A DNA stretch of 64,000 nt from Rhodospirillales bacterium. Its GTDB lineage: Bacteria; Pseudomonadota; Alphaproteobacteria; Micavibrionales; Micavibrionaceae. The translations under genes were made by a program, and so were the position numbers. The notes under the pieces were generated by a model. The model ran no database searches, had not been told where the DNA came from, and saw only the letters and a program-made list of their open reading frames with translations. The stretch is from assembly GCA_020638155.1 (NCBI GenBank), contig JACKJB010000001.1, positions 682,001-746,000 of the forward strand, in the 5' to 3' direction. Of the stretch, positions 25,925 to 34,548 are shown piece after piece (within the stretch, counting starts at the first letter, position 1; each line of letters begins with the position of its first letter).

Positions 25925-26878
25925 ATGTATCCGCTGAATGATCCCTATGATTTCGGTTTTTTAGATGTTGGGCACGGGCATAGCCTGTATTACGAGCTGT
26001 GCGGCAATCCTGACGGGGAACCTGCGCTGTTTTTACATGGCGGTCCCGGTGCGGGGATGACGCGGGAAGCGCTGCGGCTGTTCGATCCGCAGCGGTACAG
26101 GCTGGTGATGTTCGATCAGCGCGGGGCCGGGAAAAGCAGGTTTGAGGATTGTCTTGCGGAAAATTCCCCGGCGGCGCTGGTTAAGGACATTGAAACGCTG
26201 CGGGCACATCTGGGGATTGACCGCTGGCTGGTCTTCGGCGGATCGTGGGGCACGGCGCTGGCGTTGTTTTATGCCGGGGCGCATGCAGAACATATCCGTG
26301 CGCTGGTGATGGCGGGGATTTTCACGGCGACGCGGGAAGAGCTGGACTGGCAGGCGGAAGCGTCCGGGGCGGCGGCGTTCCTGATGCCGGAATGGTATGT
26401 GCCTGTGGCGGAATTTTTTACGGACGATCTTGCCGGTGCGACGGTCTGGCACAAGATGCAGGGGCTGTTTGAGCGGGATCCTGACGGGCTGGGGCGGCAG
26501 GCGGCGCAGATTTATATGCGCTGGAACCGGGCGATATCGCGTCATGACATTCCTTATGCGGTGCTGGATCAGCTGAAGGATAGTGAAGAGGTTGATTTTC
26601 GCTGTATGCGGATCGTGGCGCATTTTTATACGCATCATTACCGCCCGGAAAACCAGCAGGAAATGTTCCGCACCGCCCAGGGGCTGGCTGGTGTGCCGTG
26701 CCATATCATTCACGGGCGGTATGATATGATCTGCCCGATGCAGACGGCGTGGGCGTTGCATCAGGTGTATCCCGGCAGTGCGTTGCATGTGGTGCAGGAT
26801 GGCGGGCATAGCGGTTTGGATGCGTCGATTGCGGCGCAAATTATAGACGTTCTGAATTCAATCGAAAGTGAAGGGTGA
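25925..26878 (+). CDS. pip: proline iminopeptidase, copy 1 (S33 alpha/beta hydrolase)
   Basis: Alpha/beta hydrolase of 317 residues. HGGPGAG (38-44) is the oxyanion hole, FDQRGAGKS a family motif, and GGSWGT places the nucleophile at S107. D267 in HGRYDMICP and H295 in DGGHSG complete the triad. It removes N-terminal proline from peptides. It is followed 6 bases later by a paralogue with the same layout. Short relative to some family members because the cap is compact. Confidence 0.88.
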   Translation: MYPLNDPYDFGFLDVGHGHSLYYELCGNPDGEPALFLHGGPGAGMTREALRLFDPQRYRLVMFDQRGAGKSRFEDCLAENSPAALVKDIETLRAHLGIDRWLVFGGSWGTALALFYAGAHAEHIRALVMAGIFTATREELDWQAEASGAAAFLMPEWYVPVAEFFTDDLAGATVWHKMQGLFERDPDGLGRQAAQIYMRWNRAISRHDIPYAVLDQLKDSEEVDFRCMRIVAHFYTHHYRPENQQEMFRTAQGLAGVPCHIIHGRYDMICPMQTAWALHQVYPGSALHVVQDGGHSGLDASIAAQIIDVLNSIESEG

Positions 26879-26884
26879 GCCGTT

Positions 26885-27868
26885 ATGTATCCGATTGTTG
26901 AGCCGTATAATACCGGGTACCTGTATGTCGGTGACGATCATGAGCTGTATTACGAAGAATGCGGCAACCCGGACGGCAAGCCCGTCGTGTTCCTGCATGG
27001 CGGGCCGGGCGGCGCGTTCAGTGAAGACAGCCGGGGCCTGTTTGATCCGGAGCGGTACCGGATCATTTTGTACGACCAGCGCGGGGCGGGGCACAGCAGG
27101 CCTTTTGCCAGCATCAAGGCAAATACGATCGAGCATCTGGTCGCTGATATTGAGAAGCTCAAGCTGCATTTAGGCATTGAGCAGTGGATGGTTGTTGGCG
27201 GGTCATGGGGGTCGGCGCTGGCGCTGCTCTATACGATTGACTATCCCGGCAGTGTGACAGAATTGATTGTGTCCGGGATATCCCTGGGCGATCCGGAAGG
27301 GGTCAACTGGTTTGTTGAGGAAGGCGGGGCAAGCCGGTTGATGCCGGACTGGTTTGCGCCGTACCGTGATTTCATCCCGCCGGAAGACAGAACTTACGGG
27401 CTTGCGAAGGCCTATTACAACATTTTGATTTACGGGGCGGACGATGACGAGCGGGTGATTGCGGCGGCGGAGCGCTTTGATGTCTGGGATACGTCGCTGC
27501 TGCGTCATAATGTGCGCAAAGACCTGATCCGCGAGATTGAAGCAAAGCCGGAGCAGAGTGTGGCGTTTGCGCGTATCTTTTATCACTATGTGCTACATGA
27601 ATATAAGAACGGTAACAAATGGAAGATTTTGGACGGGGTGCGGCATTTAAAGCATATACCGTGTGAAATCGTGCATGGGCGCTATGATCTGATCTGCCCG
27701 GCGGAAAATGCGTGGGCGGTGCATGAAGCCTATCCGGGCAGCAATCTGACGATCATTCAGGGCGGTGGTCACTCTATTCTTGATCCGGGGCTGTCCGATC
27801 GCGTGATCGAGGTGACGGATGCCTGGGCTGAGGGGGCGAAGGCAAAGAGAAAGGCGAAAAAGAAATGA
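26885..27868 (+). CDS. proline iminopeptidase, copy 2 (S33 alpha/beta hydrolase)
   Basis: Paralogue of the preceding gene, 327 residues, with the same motifs: HGGPGG, YDQRGAGHSRP, GGSWGS (S107), HGRYDLICP and GGGHS. The cap region differs and the C-terminus ends in a lysine-rich tail (AKRKAKKK). The two proteins share the opening MYP...EPYNTG/NDPYDFG pattern and catalytic blocks but diverge elsewhere, so the duplication is old and substrate preference may differ. Its end overlaps the cutA start by 4 bases. Confidence 0.85.
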   Translation: MYPIVEPYNTGYLYVGDDHELYYEECGNPDGKPVVFLHGGPGGAFSEDSRGLFDPERYRIILYDQRGAGHSRPFASIKANTIEHLVADIEKLKLHLGIEQWMVVGGSWGSALALLYTIDYPGSVTELIVSGISLGDPEGVNWFVEEGGASRLMPDWFAPYRDFIPPEDRTYGLAKAYYNILIYGADDDERVIAAAERFDVWDTSLLRHNVRKDLIREIEAKPEQSVAFARIFYHYVLHEYKNGNKWKILDGVRHLKHIPCEIVHGRYDLICPAENAWAVHEAYPGSNLTIIQGGGHSILDPGLSDRVIEVTDAWAEGAKAKRKAKKK

Positions 27869-28182
27869 GCGTGATTTTTGTGTATGTGACCTGCGCAACG
27901 CAGGAGGAAGCCGGGACGATTTCCCGCGCTTTGCTGGAGAAGCAGATGATTGCCTGCGCCAATGTGATGGTGCCGCATCAATCGCTTTACCGGTGGGAAG
28001 GGGAGATTAAAGAGGCGCAGGAAACCGTTATGATCCTGAAAACCTATGAAAGCCTGTTCCATGAATTAAAGCGCGAGATCTGCGCGTTGCATAGTTATAG
28101 CTGCCCCTGTGTGGTGGCTTTGCCGGTCAAAGCCGGGCATGAACCGTTTCTGGAATGGATTGGTGCGCAATTGCACCAGTGA
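27865..28182 (+). CDS. cutA: divalent-cation tolerance protein CutA
   Basis: Small trimeric protein of 105 residues. VYVTCATQEEAGTISRALLEKQMIACANV (split) and the YRWEGEIKEAQETVMILKT strand are characteristic, as is the HSYSCPCVVALPV segment. The usual H-x-Y-E-V-P motif is changed to HSYSCPC, adding two Cys that could bind copper or other metal. ATGA overlap with the upstream peptidase gene. Physiological role of the family is poorly defined. Confidence 0.9.
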   Translation: MSVIFVYVTCATQEEAGTISRALLEKQMIACANVMVPHQSLYRWEGEIKEAQETVMILKTYESLFHELKREICALHSYSCPCVVALPVKAGHEPFLEWIGAQLHQ

Positions 28183-28187
28183 CGATC

Positions 28188-28775
28188 TTATTGTCCCGGA
28201 CCATTTGGCAGTAATTCAGGCGGCGCAGCGGGGGCGCAGCGTCCGGCTTCCTGTTTTGTCGGATGACTGGTGTGAATGGTGATGCCGACGCCGTATTTTT
28301 CCTGGATATCGGTTGCAATCTGATCGGTGGCGATTTTGATGATTTCACCAAAGCTGTCCTGATCGATCAGTGCTGATTCAGCCCGGTCGATCAGCGTACC
28401 GGCAGAAACCTGCATGGCGTTGTGGATGTTAGCGGTGATCGTGTTCAGCGTGTCCATAAAGCGGTCTGTGCCGGAAACACCGAGGACGCTGTCCGGGTTT
28501 GGCTGGACGTGACGGTCCAGCAGGCTTTTTTCGTGCGGCAGGGCTTTTTCATCGGACAGGGCGGCGACCGATCCGAAATCAACGCTCAGATTATAGGTCA
28601 TGCGGTAGATATAACCGTCTGTCGAGCAGCCGCGCACTGCCTTGAAAAAAACATCGGGGAGGGCGGTTTGCTCTGTCTTGTTTTCTTGTGACGGTTCTTC
28701 GGCGACTGCCGGTGTGCCAGCCATTAAGGCGGCAACCACGGCCAATGCCACGGATGTTGATGCGCGTTTATTCAT
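28188..28775 (-). CDS. secreted protein of unknown function
   Basis: About 195 residues with a typical signal peptide (ALAVVAALMAGTPAVAEEP, cleavage after AVA). The mature part is soluble and mostly helical (MDTLNTITANIHNAMQVSAG; FGEIIKIATDQIATDIQEKYG), with a Cys pair and a Pro-rich end. I chose the Met at 28775 because GGGAGA lies just upstream. It converges on cutA, with the two stop codons 5 bases apart. No family recognised. Confidence 0.7.
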   Translation of the reverse strand: MNKRASTSVALAVVAALMAGTPAVAEEPSQENKTEQTALPDVFFKAVRGCSTDGYIYRMTYNLSVDFGSVAALSDEKALPHEKSLLDRHVQPNPDSVLGVSGTDRFMDTLNTITANIHNAMQVSAGTLIDRAESALIDQDSFGEIIKIATDQIATDIQEKYGVGITIHTSHPTKQEAGRCAPAAPPELLPNGPGQ

Positions 28776-28839
28776 AGTGTCTCCCTGTCTTTTGCGAGAC
28801 CGTAGCATTTGCATTTAAATATGCAAAGTTTTTTTATTG

Positions 28840-30150
28840 TTACGCGGCCATCGCTTCTGCACCGGCAAGGGCTTGTTCCAGGTCCGCGATCAGATCGTCC
28901 GGGTGTTCCAGGCCGATCGAGATGCGCAGGGCCTCGGGCAGGGCCCCGGCTTTGATTTTCTGGTCTTCGTGCAGTTCGGAGTGCGTCGTTGACGCCGGAT
29001 GGATCATCAGGCTGCGCGTGTCGCCGAGATTTGCAAGGTGTGTGAACAGCTTGACGCTTTCGACAACCTTGATTGCCGCATCGTAGCCGCCTTTAAGGCC
29101 GAAGGTGAACAGTGAGCTGGCCATGCCGCCGCGCAGGTATTTTTGCGCGAGGTTGTAATAGGGGCTGCTTTTCAGGCCGGTATAGTTGACCCAGGCGACT
29201 TGCGGGTGGGATTCCAGATATTCGGCAATTTTCTGCGCGTTCTGGCTGTGGCGTTCCATCCGCAGCGGCAGGGTCTGGATGCCGAGCATGGTCAGGTAGG
29301 CGTTCATCGGCTGCTGGTTCAGGCCGAGATCGCGCAGACCGACCGCATGGTTATGCATGGCAACGGGCATCTCGGCAAAGGTTTCGGCGAAGGTGACGTT
29401 GTGATAGCTCGGGTCTTCCTTGCCGATGGCCGGGTATTTGTCCGCGTTTTTCTTCCAGTCGAACGTGCCGCCGTCAATCACGGCTCCGCCCATCGCCTGC
29501 CCGTGGCCGTTCAGGTATTTGGTGGTGGAGTGGGTAACGATCGAGGCACCGTATTCCAGCGGACGGCACAAATAAGGCGTGGCGACCGTGTTATCGATGA
29601 TGAGCGGGATATTGTGCTTATCGGCGATTTTGGCGATGGCTTCCATATCGCTGACGACGCCTTCGGGGTTGGAAATACTTTCGGCGAACAGGACCTTGGT
29701 GTTTTCATCAATGGCGCGCTCGAAATTCTCCGGGTCGGTCGGATCAACGAAATTCACGTTCCAGCCAAAAGCGCGTTTGAAGGTATCGCGGAACTGGCTG
29801 GTGGTGCCGCCGTAGATCTTGCAGGAGGATACGAAATTATCGCCGGAATTCATCAGCGCCGAGAAAATCAGGAAGCTGGCGGCCAGTCCGGACGGGGTGC
29901 AGGTTGCGCCGACGCCGCCTTCGAGTGTCGCCAGTTTTTCTTCCAGCGCGGCAACAGTCGGATTGGTGATGCGGGAGTAAATGAACGTATTTTCCTTTAA
30001 GCTGAAGGCGTTAGCAGCATGCTCGGTATCGCGGAAGCGGTAGGACACTGACTGGTGGATCGGCGTGCCGCAGGCGCCTGTTTGCGGATCGGGCGCAGCT
30101 CCGGCGTGGATCGCAAGGGTTTCCATGTGCATGTCTTTTTTACCAGTCAT
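28840..30150 (-). CDS. metY: O-acetylhomoserine sulfhydrylase
   Basis: PLP enzyme of the Cys/Met metabolism family, 436 residues, making homocysteine (or methionine) from O-acetylhomoserine and sulfide. The PLP lysine is in HSTTKYLNGHGQAMGG. YSRITNPTVAALEEKLA, SGLAASFLIFSALM and the C-terminal HPASTTHSEL are diagnostic. I chose the ATG at 30150 (AAGGAA 6 bases upstream); an upstream in-frame start at 30195 is weaker. Divergent from rplM. A related hom gene lies at 35.5 kb, giving two steps of one pathway in the window. Confidence 0.93.
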   Translation of the reverse strand: MTGKKDMHMETLAIHAGAAPDPQTGACGTPIHQSVSYRFRDTEHAANAFSLKENTFIYSRITNPTVAALEEKLATLEGGVGATCTPSGLAASFLIFSALMNSGDNFVSSCKIYGGTTSQFRDTFKRAFGWNVNFVDPTDPENFERAIDENTKVLFAESISNPEGVVSDMEAIAKIADKHNIPLIIDNTVATPYLCRPLEYGASIVTHSTTKYLNGHGQAMGGAVIDGGTFDWKKNADKYPAIGKEDPSYHNVTFAETFAEMPVAMHNHAVGLRDLGLNQQPMNAYLTMLGIQTLPLRMERHSQNAQKIAEYLESHPQVAWVNYTGLKSSPYYNLAQKYLRGGMASSLFTFGLKGGYDAAIKVVESVKLFTHLANLGDTRSLMIHPASTTHSELHEDQKIKAGALPEALRISIGLEHPDDLIADLEQALAGAEAMAA

Positions 30151-30244
30151 TTCGATTTCCTTCTGTTTGTCGAGAGGTATTATTTTACCGTTCATTTATG
30201 TCCCTGTAATTTATAACTTTTTTATATACCGTGCTTTATTTTTA

Positions 30245-30261
30245 TTGACAGTATACGTCAA
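30245..30261. promoter_or_regulatory. inverted repeat between metY and rplM, candidate operator
   Basis: TTGAC-AGTATAC-GTCAA is a 17-base dyad with a palindromic GTATAC centre, located 95 bases upstream of metY and 91 upstream of rplM. It could be a repressor site for metY. It carries no features of a SAM-II or SAM-I riboswitch that I can see. Confidence 0.35.
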
Positions 30262-30351
30262 ATTCTGCATAAAGCATCTAATTCTAAAACACCTTAACCC
30301 GTGTAACGATGTAAGGCCTGCACATTAGGCCGTGAGAGAAAGTGGATTGCA

Positions 30352-30810
30352 ATGAAAACTTATGCTGCAAAGCCAAATGAAGTCGAAAAAAAATGGGTGA
30401 TTGTTGATGCTGAAGGCGTCGTGCTTGGCCGTCTGGCCGCACTCGTCGCTTCCCGCCTGCGCGGTAAGCATAAGCCGATCTTTACCCCGCATATCGACTG
30501 TGGCGACAATGTTATTGTTATCAATGCCGAGAAGGTACGCCTGACCGGTAAAAAACGCGATGACAAAATGTATTACTGGCACACCGGTTATCCGGGCGGG
30601 ATCAAAAGCCGTACACCGGGTCAGATCCTGGATGGCGATTATCCGAACCGCGTTATTGAGAAAGCTGTTGAGCGTATGCTTCCGAAAGGTCCGCTGGGCC
30701 GCAGCGTTTTCAAAAACTTGCGTGTTTATGCCGGTACGGAACATCCGCATGAAGCCCAGAAACCGGAAGTTCTGGATGTCGCTTCTATGAACGCAAAGAA
30801 TAAAAGGTAA
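30352..30810 (+). CDS. rplM: 50S ribosomal protein L13
   Basis: Ribosomal protein of 152 residues. WVIVDAEGVVLGRLAALVAS, LRGKHKPIFTPHIDCGDNVI, the KMYYWHTGYPGGIKS block and the VERMLPKGPLGR motif are standard L13. A small hairpin GGCCT/AGGCC (30315-30331) precedes the start and may serve in leader regulation. It is followed 5 bases later by rpsI, the usual rplM-rpsI pair. Confidence 0.98.
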   Translation: MKTYAAKPNEVEKKWVIVDAEGVVLGRLAALVASRLRGKHKPIFTPHIDCGDNVIVINAEKVRLTGKKRDDKMYYWHTGYPGGIKSRTPGQILDGDYPNRVIEKAVERMLPKGPLGRSVFKNLRVYAGTEHPHEAQKPEVLDVASMNAKNKR

Positions 30811-30815
30811 GAACA

Positions 30816-31343
30816 ATGGCTAAGACAGAAGAAAAAGAAATTAAGGATCTGAAAGATCTGGGTGAAGCCGTTAGCGCGGAAACCAAAGCACCGAAGGCAG
30901 ATGCGAAAAAAGAAGACGCTGCTGCCGATGCGCCGCGCGAACCTAAAATTGATGCGCAGGGCCGTGCTTATGCAACGGGCCGCCGTAAAGACGCTGTTGC
31001 CCGTGTATGGATCAAGCCGGGTAAAGGCAAGGTAACGGTGAACGGCCGTGACCAGACCGTCTATTTTGCCCGTCAGACCCAGCGCCTGGTGCTGAACCAG
31101 CCGTTCCTGATTGCGGAGCGTGTTGGCCAGTTTGACGTGATCTGCACCGTTAAGGGTGGCGGGTTGTCCGGTCAGGCCGGTGCGGTTCGCCACGGGATTT
31201 CCCGCGCGCTTGAAAACTTCGAGCCGGGCCTGCGCCCAGCGCTGAAGAAAGCCGGGATGCTGACCCGCGATGCGCGGACAGTCGAACGGAAGAAAATCGG
31301 CAAGCACAAAGCCCGCCGGTCCAAGCAGTGGGCAAAGCGTTAA
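30816..31343 (+). CDS. rpsI: 30S ribosomal protein S9 with N-terminal extension
   Basis: Ribosomal protein of 175 residues. The S9 core begins near residue 48 with GRAYATGRRKDAVARVWI and ends in the invariant basic tail KKIGKHKARRSKQWAKR. The first ~45 residues are Lys/Glu/Ala-rich (EEKEIKDLKDLGEAV...KADAKKED) and exceed the usual S9 length of ~130; shorter extensions are known in alphaproteobacteria. A good terminator follows 28 bases after the stop. Confidence 0.97.
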   Translation: MAKTEEKEIKDLKDLGEAVSAETKAPKADAKKEDAAADAPREPKIDAQGRAYATGRRKDAVARVWIKPGKGKVTVNGRDQTVYFARQTQRLVLNQPFLIAERVGQFDVICTVKGGGLSGQAGAVRHGISRALENFEPGLRPALKKAGMLTRDARTVERKKIGKHKARRSKQWAKR

Positions 31344-31371
31344 TCCGCTTTATCTTATGTTTTTTACGAGA

Positions 31372-31398
31372 GGCGCTCTGGTTTACAGGGCGCCTTTT
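31372..31398 (+). terminator. intrinsic terminator after rpsI
   Basis: GGCGCTCTG pairs with CAGGGCGCC over 9 bp (one G-T pair) around a GTTTA loop, followed by TTTTGTTT. Confidence 0.9.
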
Positions 31399-31415
31399 GT
31401 TTATACTGCCGCGTT

Positions 31416-31937
31416 ATGAATGCACTGATCCAGCCTTATAAAGAGACCCTGCCGGAAATCGCCGGCGATGCTTTTATCGCGGCGAACGCGGTCATTATCG
31501 GCGATGTTAAAATCGGGACGCAGAGCAGTATCTGGTATGGTTGCACATTGCGCGGGGATGTGAACAGGATCAGGATCGGGGCGCGCAGTAATATCCAGGA
31601 CCACAGTATGATCCATGTGTCGTCGTTCGGCCATGCCACGATCATCGGGGATGATGTGACGGTCGGGCATATGGCGCTTTTGCATGCCTGTACGCTGGAA
31701 GACGGCAGTTTTGTGGGAATGAAGGCCTGTATTATGGATGGGGCCGTGGTCGAAAAAGGCGCTATGGTTGCGGCCGGGGCATTGGTGCCGCCGGGTAAAC
31801 GCGTCGTATCAGGGCAGCTTTGGGCCGGGACACCGGCGCGGTTCATGCGGGATCTGAGCGAGGATGACCGCAAGCATATGACCTGGTCTGCGGCGCATTA
31901 TGTACGGCTGGCGCAGGAATACAAAGCTATCAATTGA
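31416..31937 (+). CDS. gamma-carbonic anhydrase-like hexapeptide-repeat protein
   Basis: Left-handed beta-helix protein of 173 residues. Repeats [LIV]GxxxxI run from about residue 20 to 125 (VIIGDVKIGTQSSIWYGC; IIGDDVTVGHMALLHAC). Metal-binding histidines fit H in the QDHSMIHV, VGHMAL and LLHAC positions seen in gamma-carbonic anhydrases, and the R-D pair of LRGDVNRIRIG is present. Related acetyltransferase-like proteins (PaaY, YrdA) share this fold. Activity in this protein is not certain. ATG start within 50 bases of the rpsI terminator. Confidence 0.85.
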   Translation: MNALIQPYKETLPEIAGDAFIAANAVIIGDVKIGTQSSIWYGCTLRGDVNRIRIGARSNIQDHSMIHVSSFGHATIIGDDVTVGHMALLHACTLEDGSFVGMKACIMDGAVVEKGAMVAAGALVPPGKRVVSGQLWAGTPARFMRDLSEDDRKHMTWSAAHYVRLAQEYKAIN

Positions 31938-32009
31938 CATAACTTTAAAAACGCGGTATCCTATATAAGTTATTGCAAAATAATAACTTTATTGTTTTAA
32001 GGGGTGCTG

Positions 32010-32576
32010 ATGAGCCGGATTGTTGAACCGTTTGCCCGTGACAAGATGATGCGTGACCTGCGTGATTTTATTGACGCGCAGGGGGCTCCTGAGACGTATA
32101 ATCCGCAGCCTAACCCTCTAAGTAAGCTTCAGATCGCTTTTAGTCCGGCGTTTGATACGTTATATGTTGAATATCTGGAGACGGTTTTTGAAGATTATTT
32201 TGTGCAGAATATGCCCTTGCAAGACCTTCTTGAAACATTGTACCGGGAAGATAAAGACGCTGTGGCGCCTGCTTGTGAAACCCTGCGTACCCGCCATCCG
32301 GAACTTTTTGAGGACGAGGTCGTTGTTGAGGTGGCAGACTCTGTAAAAGCGCAGAATGTCATACAATCACAATATTATGACCGGGCGATTGCGCTGTTGG
32401 ATGTGATTTTAACGATGGACGAAATCACTGCCGACCCTGATCCGGGGGAGCGGGAAAAGCAGGCCAGTGCTTATGTTGTGAAAACCAATGAGCAATTGCA
32501 GCAACATTTCCGGTTACAAAAGCGGTTGCTCGGCACGTTTTCAAATCCTGCCCCATCCGGGCAGCGGCCGCATTAA
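32010..32576 (+). CDS. hypothetical protein
   Basis: Soluble, acidic, mostly helical protein of 188 residues with no recognised domain. The centre is acidic and hydrophobic (LETVFEDYFVQNMPLQDLLETLY) and the C-terminal helix is Gln-rich (KTNEQLQQHFRLQKRLL). ATG at 32010 with AAGGGG 5 bases upstream is preferred over the GTG at 32004. It overlaps the convergent phaC stop codon by 4 bases. Position beside PHA synthase raises a granule-associated role, but nothing in the sequence proves it. Confidence 0.65.
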   Translation: MSRIVEPFARDKMMRDLRDFIDAQGAPETYNPQPNPLSKLQIAFSPAFDTLYVEYLETVFEDYFVQNMPLQDLLETLYREDKDAVAPACETLRTRHPELFEDEVVVEVADSVKAQNVIQSQYYDRAIALLDVILTMDEITADPDPGEREKQASAYVVKTNEQLQQHFRLQKRLLGTFSNPAPSGQRPH

Positions 32577-34375
32577 TCCGCTTTCATCCTGACATAAGAG
32601 CCGGGGGCGTCTTCCAGGGCTTTGCCGGAGATTTTCCGGGCGACGACTTTGCCGTTATTTTGTTTTTCGATCCATTTTTGCCAGTCCGGCCACCATGACC
32701 CGTCATGGGCTTTGGCGGAATCTAGCCATTCATAAGGGGATGACGGGTTCTTTGTATTTTTCCAGTAGCAATATTTGTTTTTTGCCGGCGGGTTAATGAC
32801 CCCGGCGACGTGTCCGGATGCTGCCAGTGTAAAGGTGCATGGCCCTTTGATAAGCTGGGTTGCCGCGTAAGTCGCCTGCCAGGGGGCGATGTGGTCGTCT
32901 TTGGTGGACAGGAAATAGCACGGGGTTTTAACCTTGGTCATGTCGATATCCACGCCGTTCATAGTGACGCCGCCGGGCTTAACCAGCAGGTTGTCACGGT
33001 AGCATTTGCGTAGATAAAAGCTATGCATCGCGGCGGGCATGTTGGTGGCATCATCGTTCCAGTAGAGCAGATCGAACGGGAACGGTTCCTTGCCCATCAG
33101 GTAGTTGTTAATGACAAACGACCAGATCAGGTCGTTGGAGCGCAGCAGTGAAAAGGTTTTTCGCAGGTGCCCGGCATCCAGATAGCCTTTTTCCGTCATG
33201 GATTTTTCCATGACTTCGATCTGGGCGTCATCCATGAACAGCTTCATTTCCCCGGAACGCTCAAAGTCGATCAGGGTCGTCAGGAAGGTTGCCGAGGCGA
33301 TCTGGTCCTGCTTCTTTTTTGCGGCCATCCATGCCAGCGTTGTTGAAAGCAGCGTCCCGCCGAGGCAGTAGCCGATGCAGTTGCAATCGAGTTCTTTGGT
33401 GATTTTTTTGACTTGTTCCAGGGCCGCGAACACGCCTTCTTCCATGTAGTCTTCGAACCGTTTTTGCGCCAGTTTCTTGTCCGGATTGACCCATGAAATG
33501 GTGAAGACGGTGTGCCCCTGATCGACCAGCCACTTGATGAAGGAGTTTTGCTGCTGCAGGTCGAGAATATAGAATTTGTTGATCCATGGCGGCACGATCA
33601 GCAGCGGGCGTTTGAAGACTTTATCGGTCGTAGCTTCGTACTGGAGCAGCTGGATCAGGTCATTTTGAAAGATGACTTTGCCCTTGGTTGTCGCCAGGTT
33701 TTCTCCAACAACGAAGGCATCGTAATCGGTTGTACTGATGCGTCCGCGCTCCAGATCCTCAAGCAGGTTTTCAAGGCCGCGGACCAGGTTTTCACCATTG
33801 GAGTCCAGTGTTTCCTGGAGGACGTCCGGATTAGTCAGCAGGAAGTTGCTCGGCGCCATCGCGTTGATGAACTGGCGGGTATAAAAATCGAGTTTCTGCT
33901 TGGTCGCGTCATCCAGCCCTTCGGTGGATTGCACGGCATTTTCCATCCAGCGGCTCGTTAACAGGTAAGACTGCTTGATGAAATCGAATACGGCGCTTTC
34001 CTGCCACATCGCGGATTTAAAGCGGCGATCTCCCATGTCCGGTTTATAGAGTTCTTTGCCCTCGCCGCCCATGAACTTAATGGCGCTTTCCTGCCACAGG
34101 GCAACCCAGTCCTGCCAAAAGTCCATTTGCATTTCGAACAATTTTTGCGGGTTAGACATCAGGTGTTGCAGGAATTGCAGGTACGCGCCGCGTACATCCA
34201 TCGGGTCGATGCTGCTGTCATCGAGTTCCATATCGTGCTGTTCAAAGAATTTTTGCAGGATCGGCTGGCTGCGCTCCGCGACATGCATCAGGACATTGCC
34301 GAGGGCGACCGGGTCAAGCAGGTTCGCTTCGGCGTTCCTGTTGTCATTTGTTTCGTCTTTTTTTGCGGTGGACAC
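32573..34375 (-). CDS. phaC: class I poly(3-hydroxyalkanoate) synthase
   Basis: PHA synthase of 600 residues polymerising 3-hydroxyacyl-CoA into storage polyester. The lipase-like box GYCLGG has the nucleophile Cys at about residue 337. The Asp in LSTKDDHIAPW and the His of AASGHVAGVINPP complete the triad. LLIVPPWINKFYILDLQQ(N)S and DQGHTVFTISWVNPD are typical class I motifs; the long N-terminus also fits class I. GTG start with a modest AAAGG-type site. No phaA/phaB is next to it. Confidence 0.95.
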   Translation of the reverse strand: MSTAKKDETNDNRNAEANLLDPVALGNVLMHVAERSQPILQKFFEQHDMELDDSSIDPMDVRGAYLQFLQHLMSNPQKLFEMQMDFWQDWVALWQESAIKFMGGEGKELYKPDMGDRRFKSAMWQESAVFDFIKQSYLLTSRWMENAVQSTEGLDDATKQKLDFYTRQFINAMAPSNFLLTNPDVLQETLDSNGENLVRGLENLLEDLERGRISTTDYDAFVVGENLATTKGKVIFQNDLIQLLQYEATTDKVFKRPLLIVPPWINKFYILDLQQQNSFIKWLVDQGHTVFTISWVNPDKKLAQKRFEDYMEEGVFAALEQVKKITKELDCNCIGYCLGGTLLSTTLAWMAAKKKQDQIASATFLTTLIDFERSGEMKLFMDDAQIEVMEKSMTEKGYLDAGHLRKTFSLLRSNDLIWSFVINNYLMGKEPFPFDLLYWNDDATNMPAAMHSFYLRKCYRDNLLVKPGGVTMNGVDIDMTKVKTPCYFLSTKDDHIAPWQATYAATQLIKGPCTFTLAASGHVAGVINPPAKNKYCYWKNTKNPSSPYEWLDSAKAHDGSWWPDWQKWIEKQNNGKVVARKISGKALEDAPGSYVRMKAD

Positions 34376-34548
34376 GATTTTACAGCCTTTGTCAGAAAAG
34401 CGTTATAACTCCCTAGAAAATTTACAGCTTTTGACAAAAATAGCAATCGAACTTCGCAGGCAATTTTTTATAGGGACGGCTTGCATGTTACGGCTAATTA
34501 GGCCAACATGTGGGCTTGGAATTTTAGGAATGTTGCGGGAGCATAGTC

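Noticed and set aside
29143..30000. Long + strand open frame opposite metY
   Set aside because: Shadow of a conserved PLP enzyme; no family resemblance.
30151..30351. Possible SAM riboswitch upstream of metY
   Set aside because: I looked for SAM-II and SAM-I core sequences on the - strand and saw none; only a short dyad is present.
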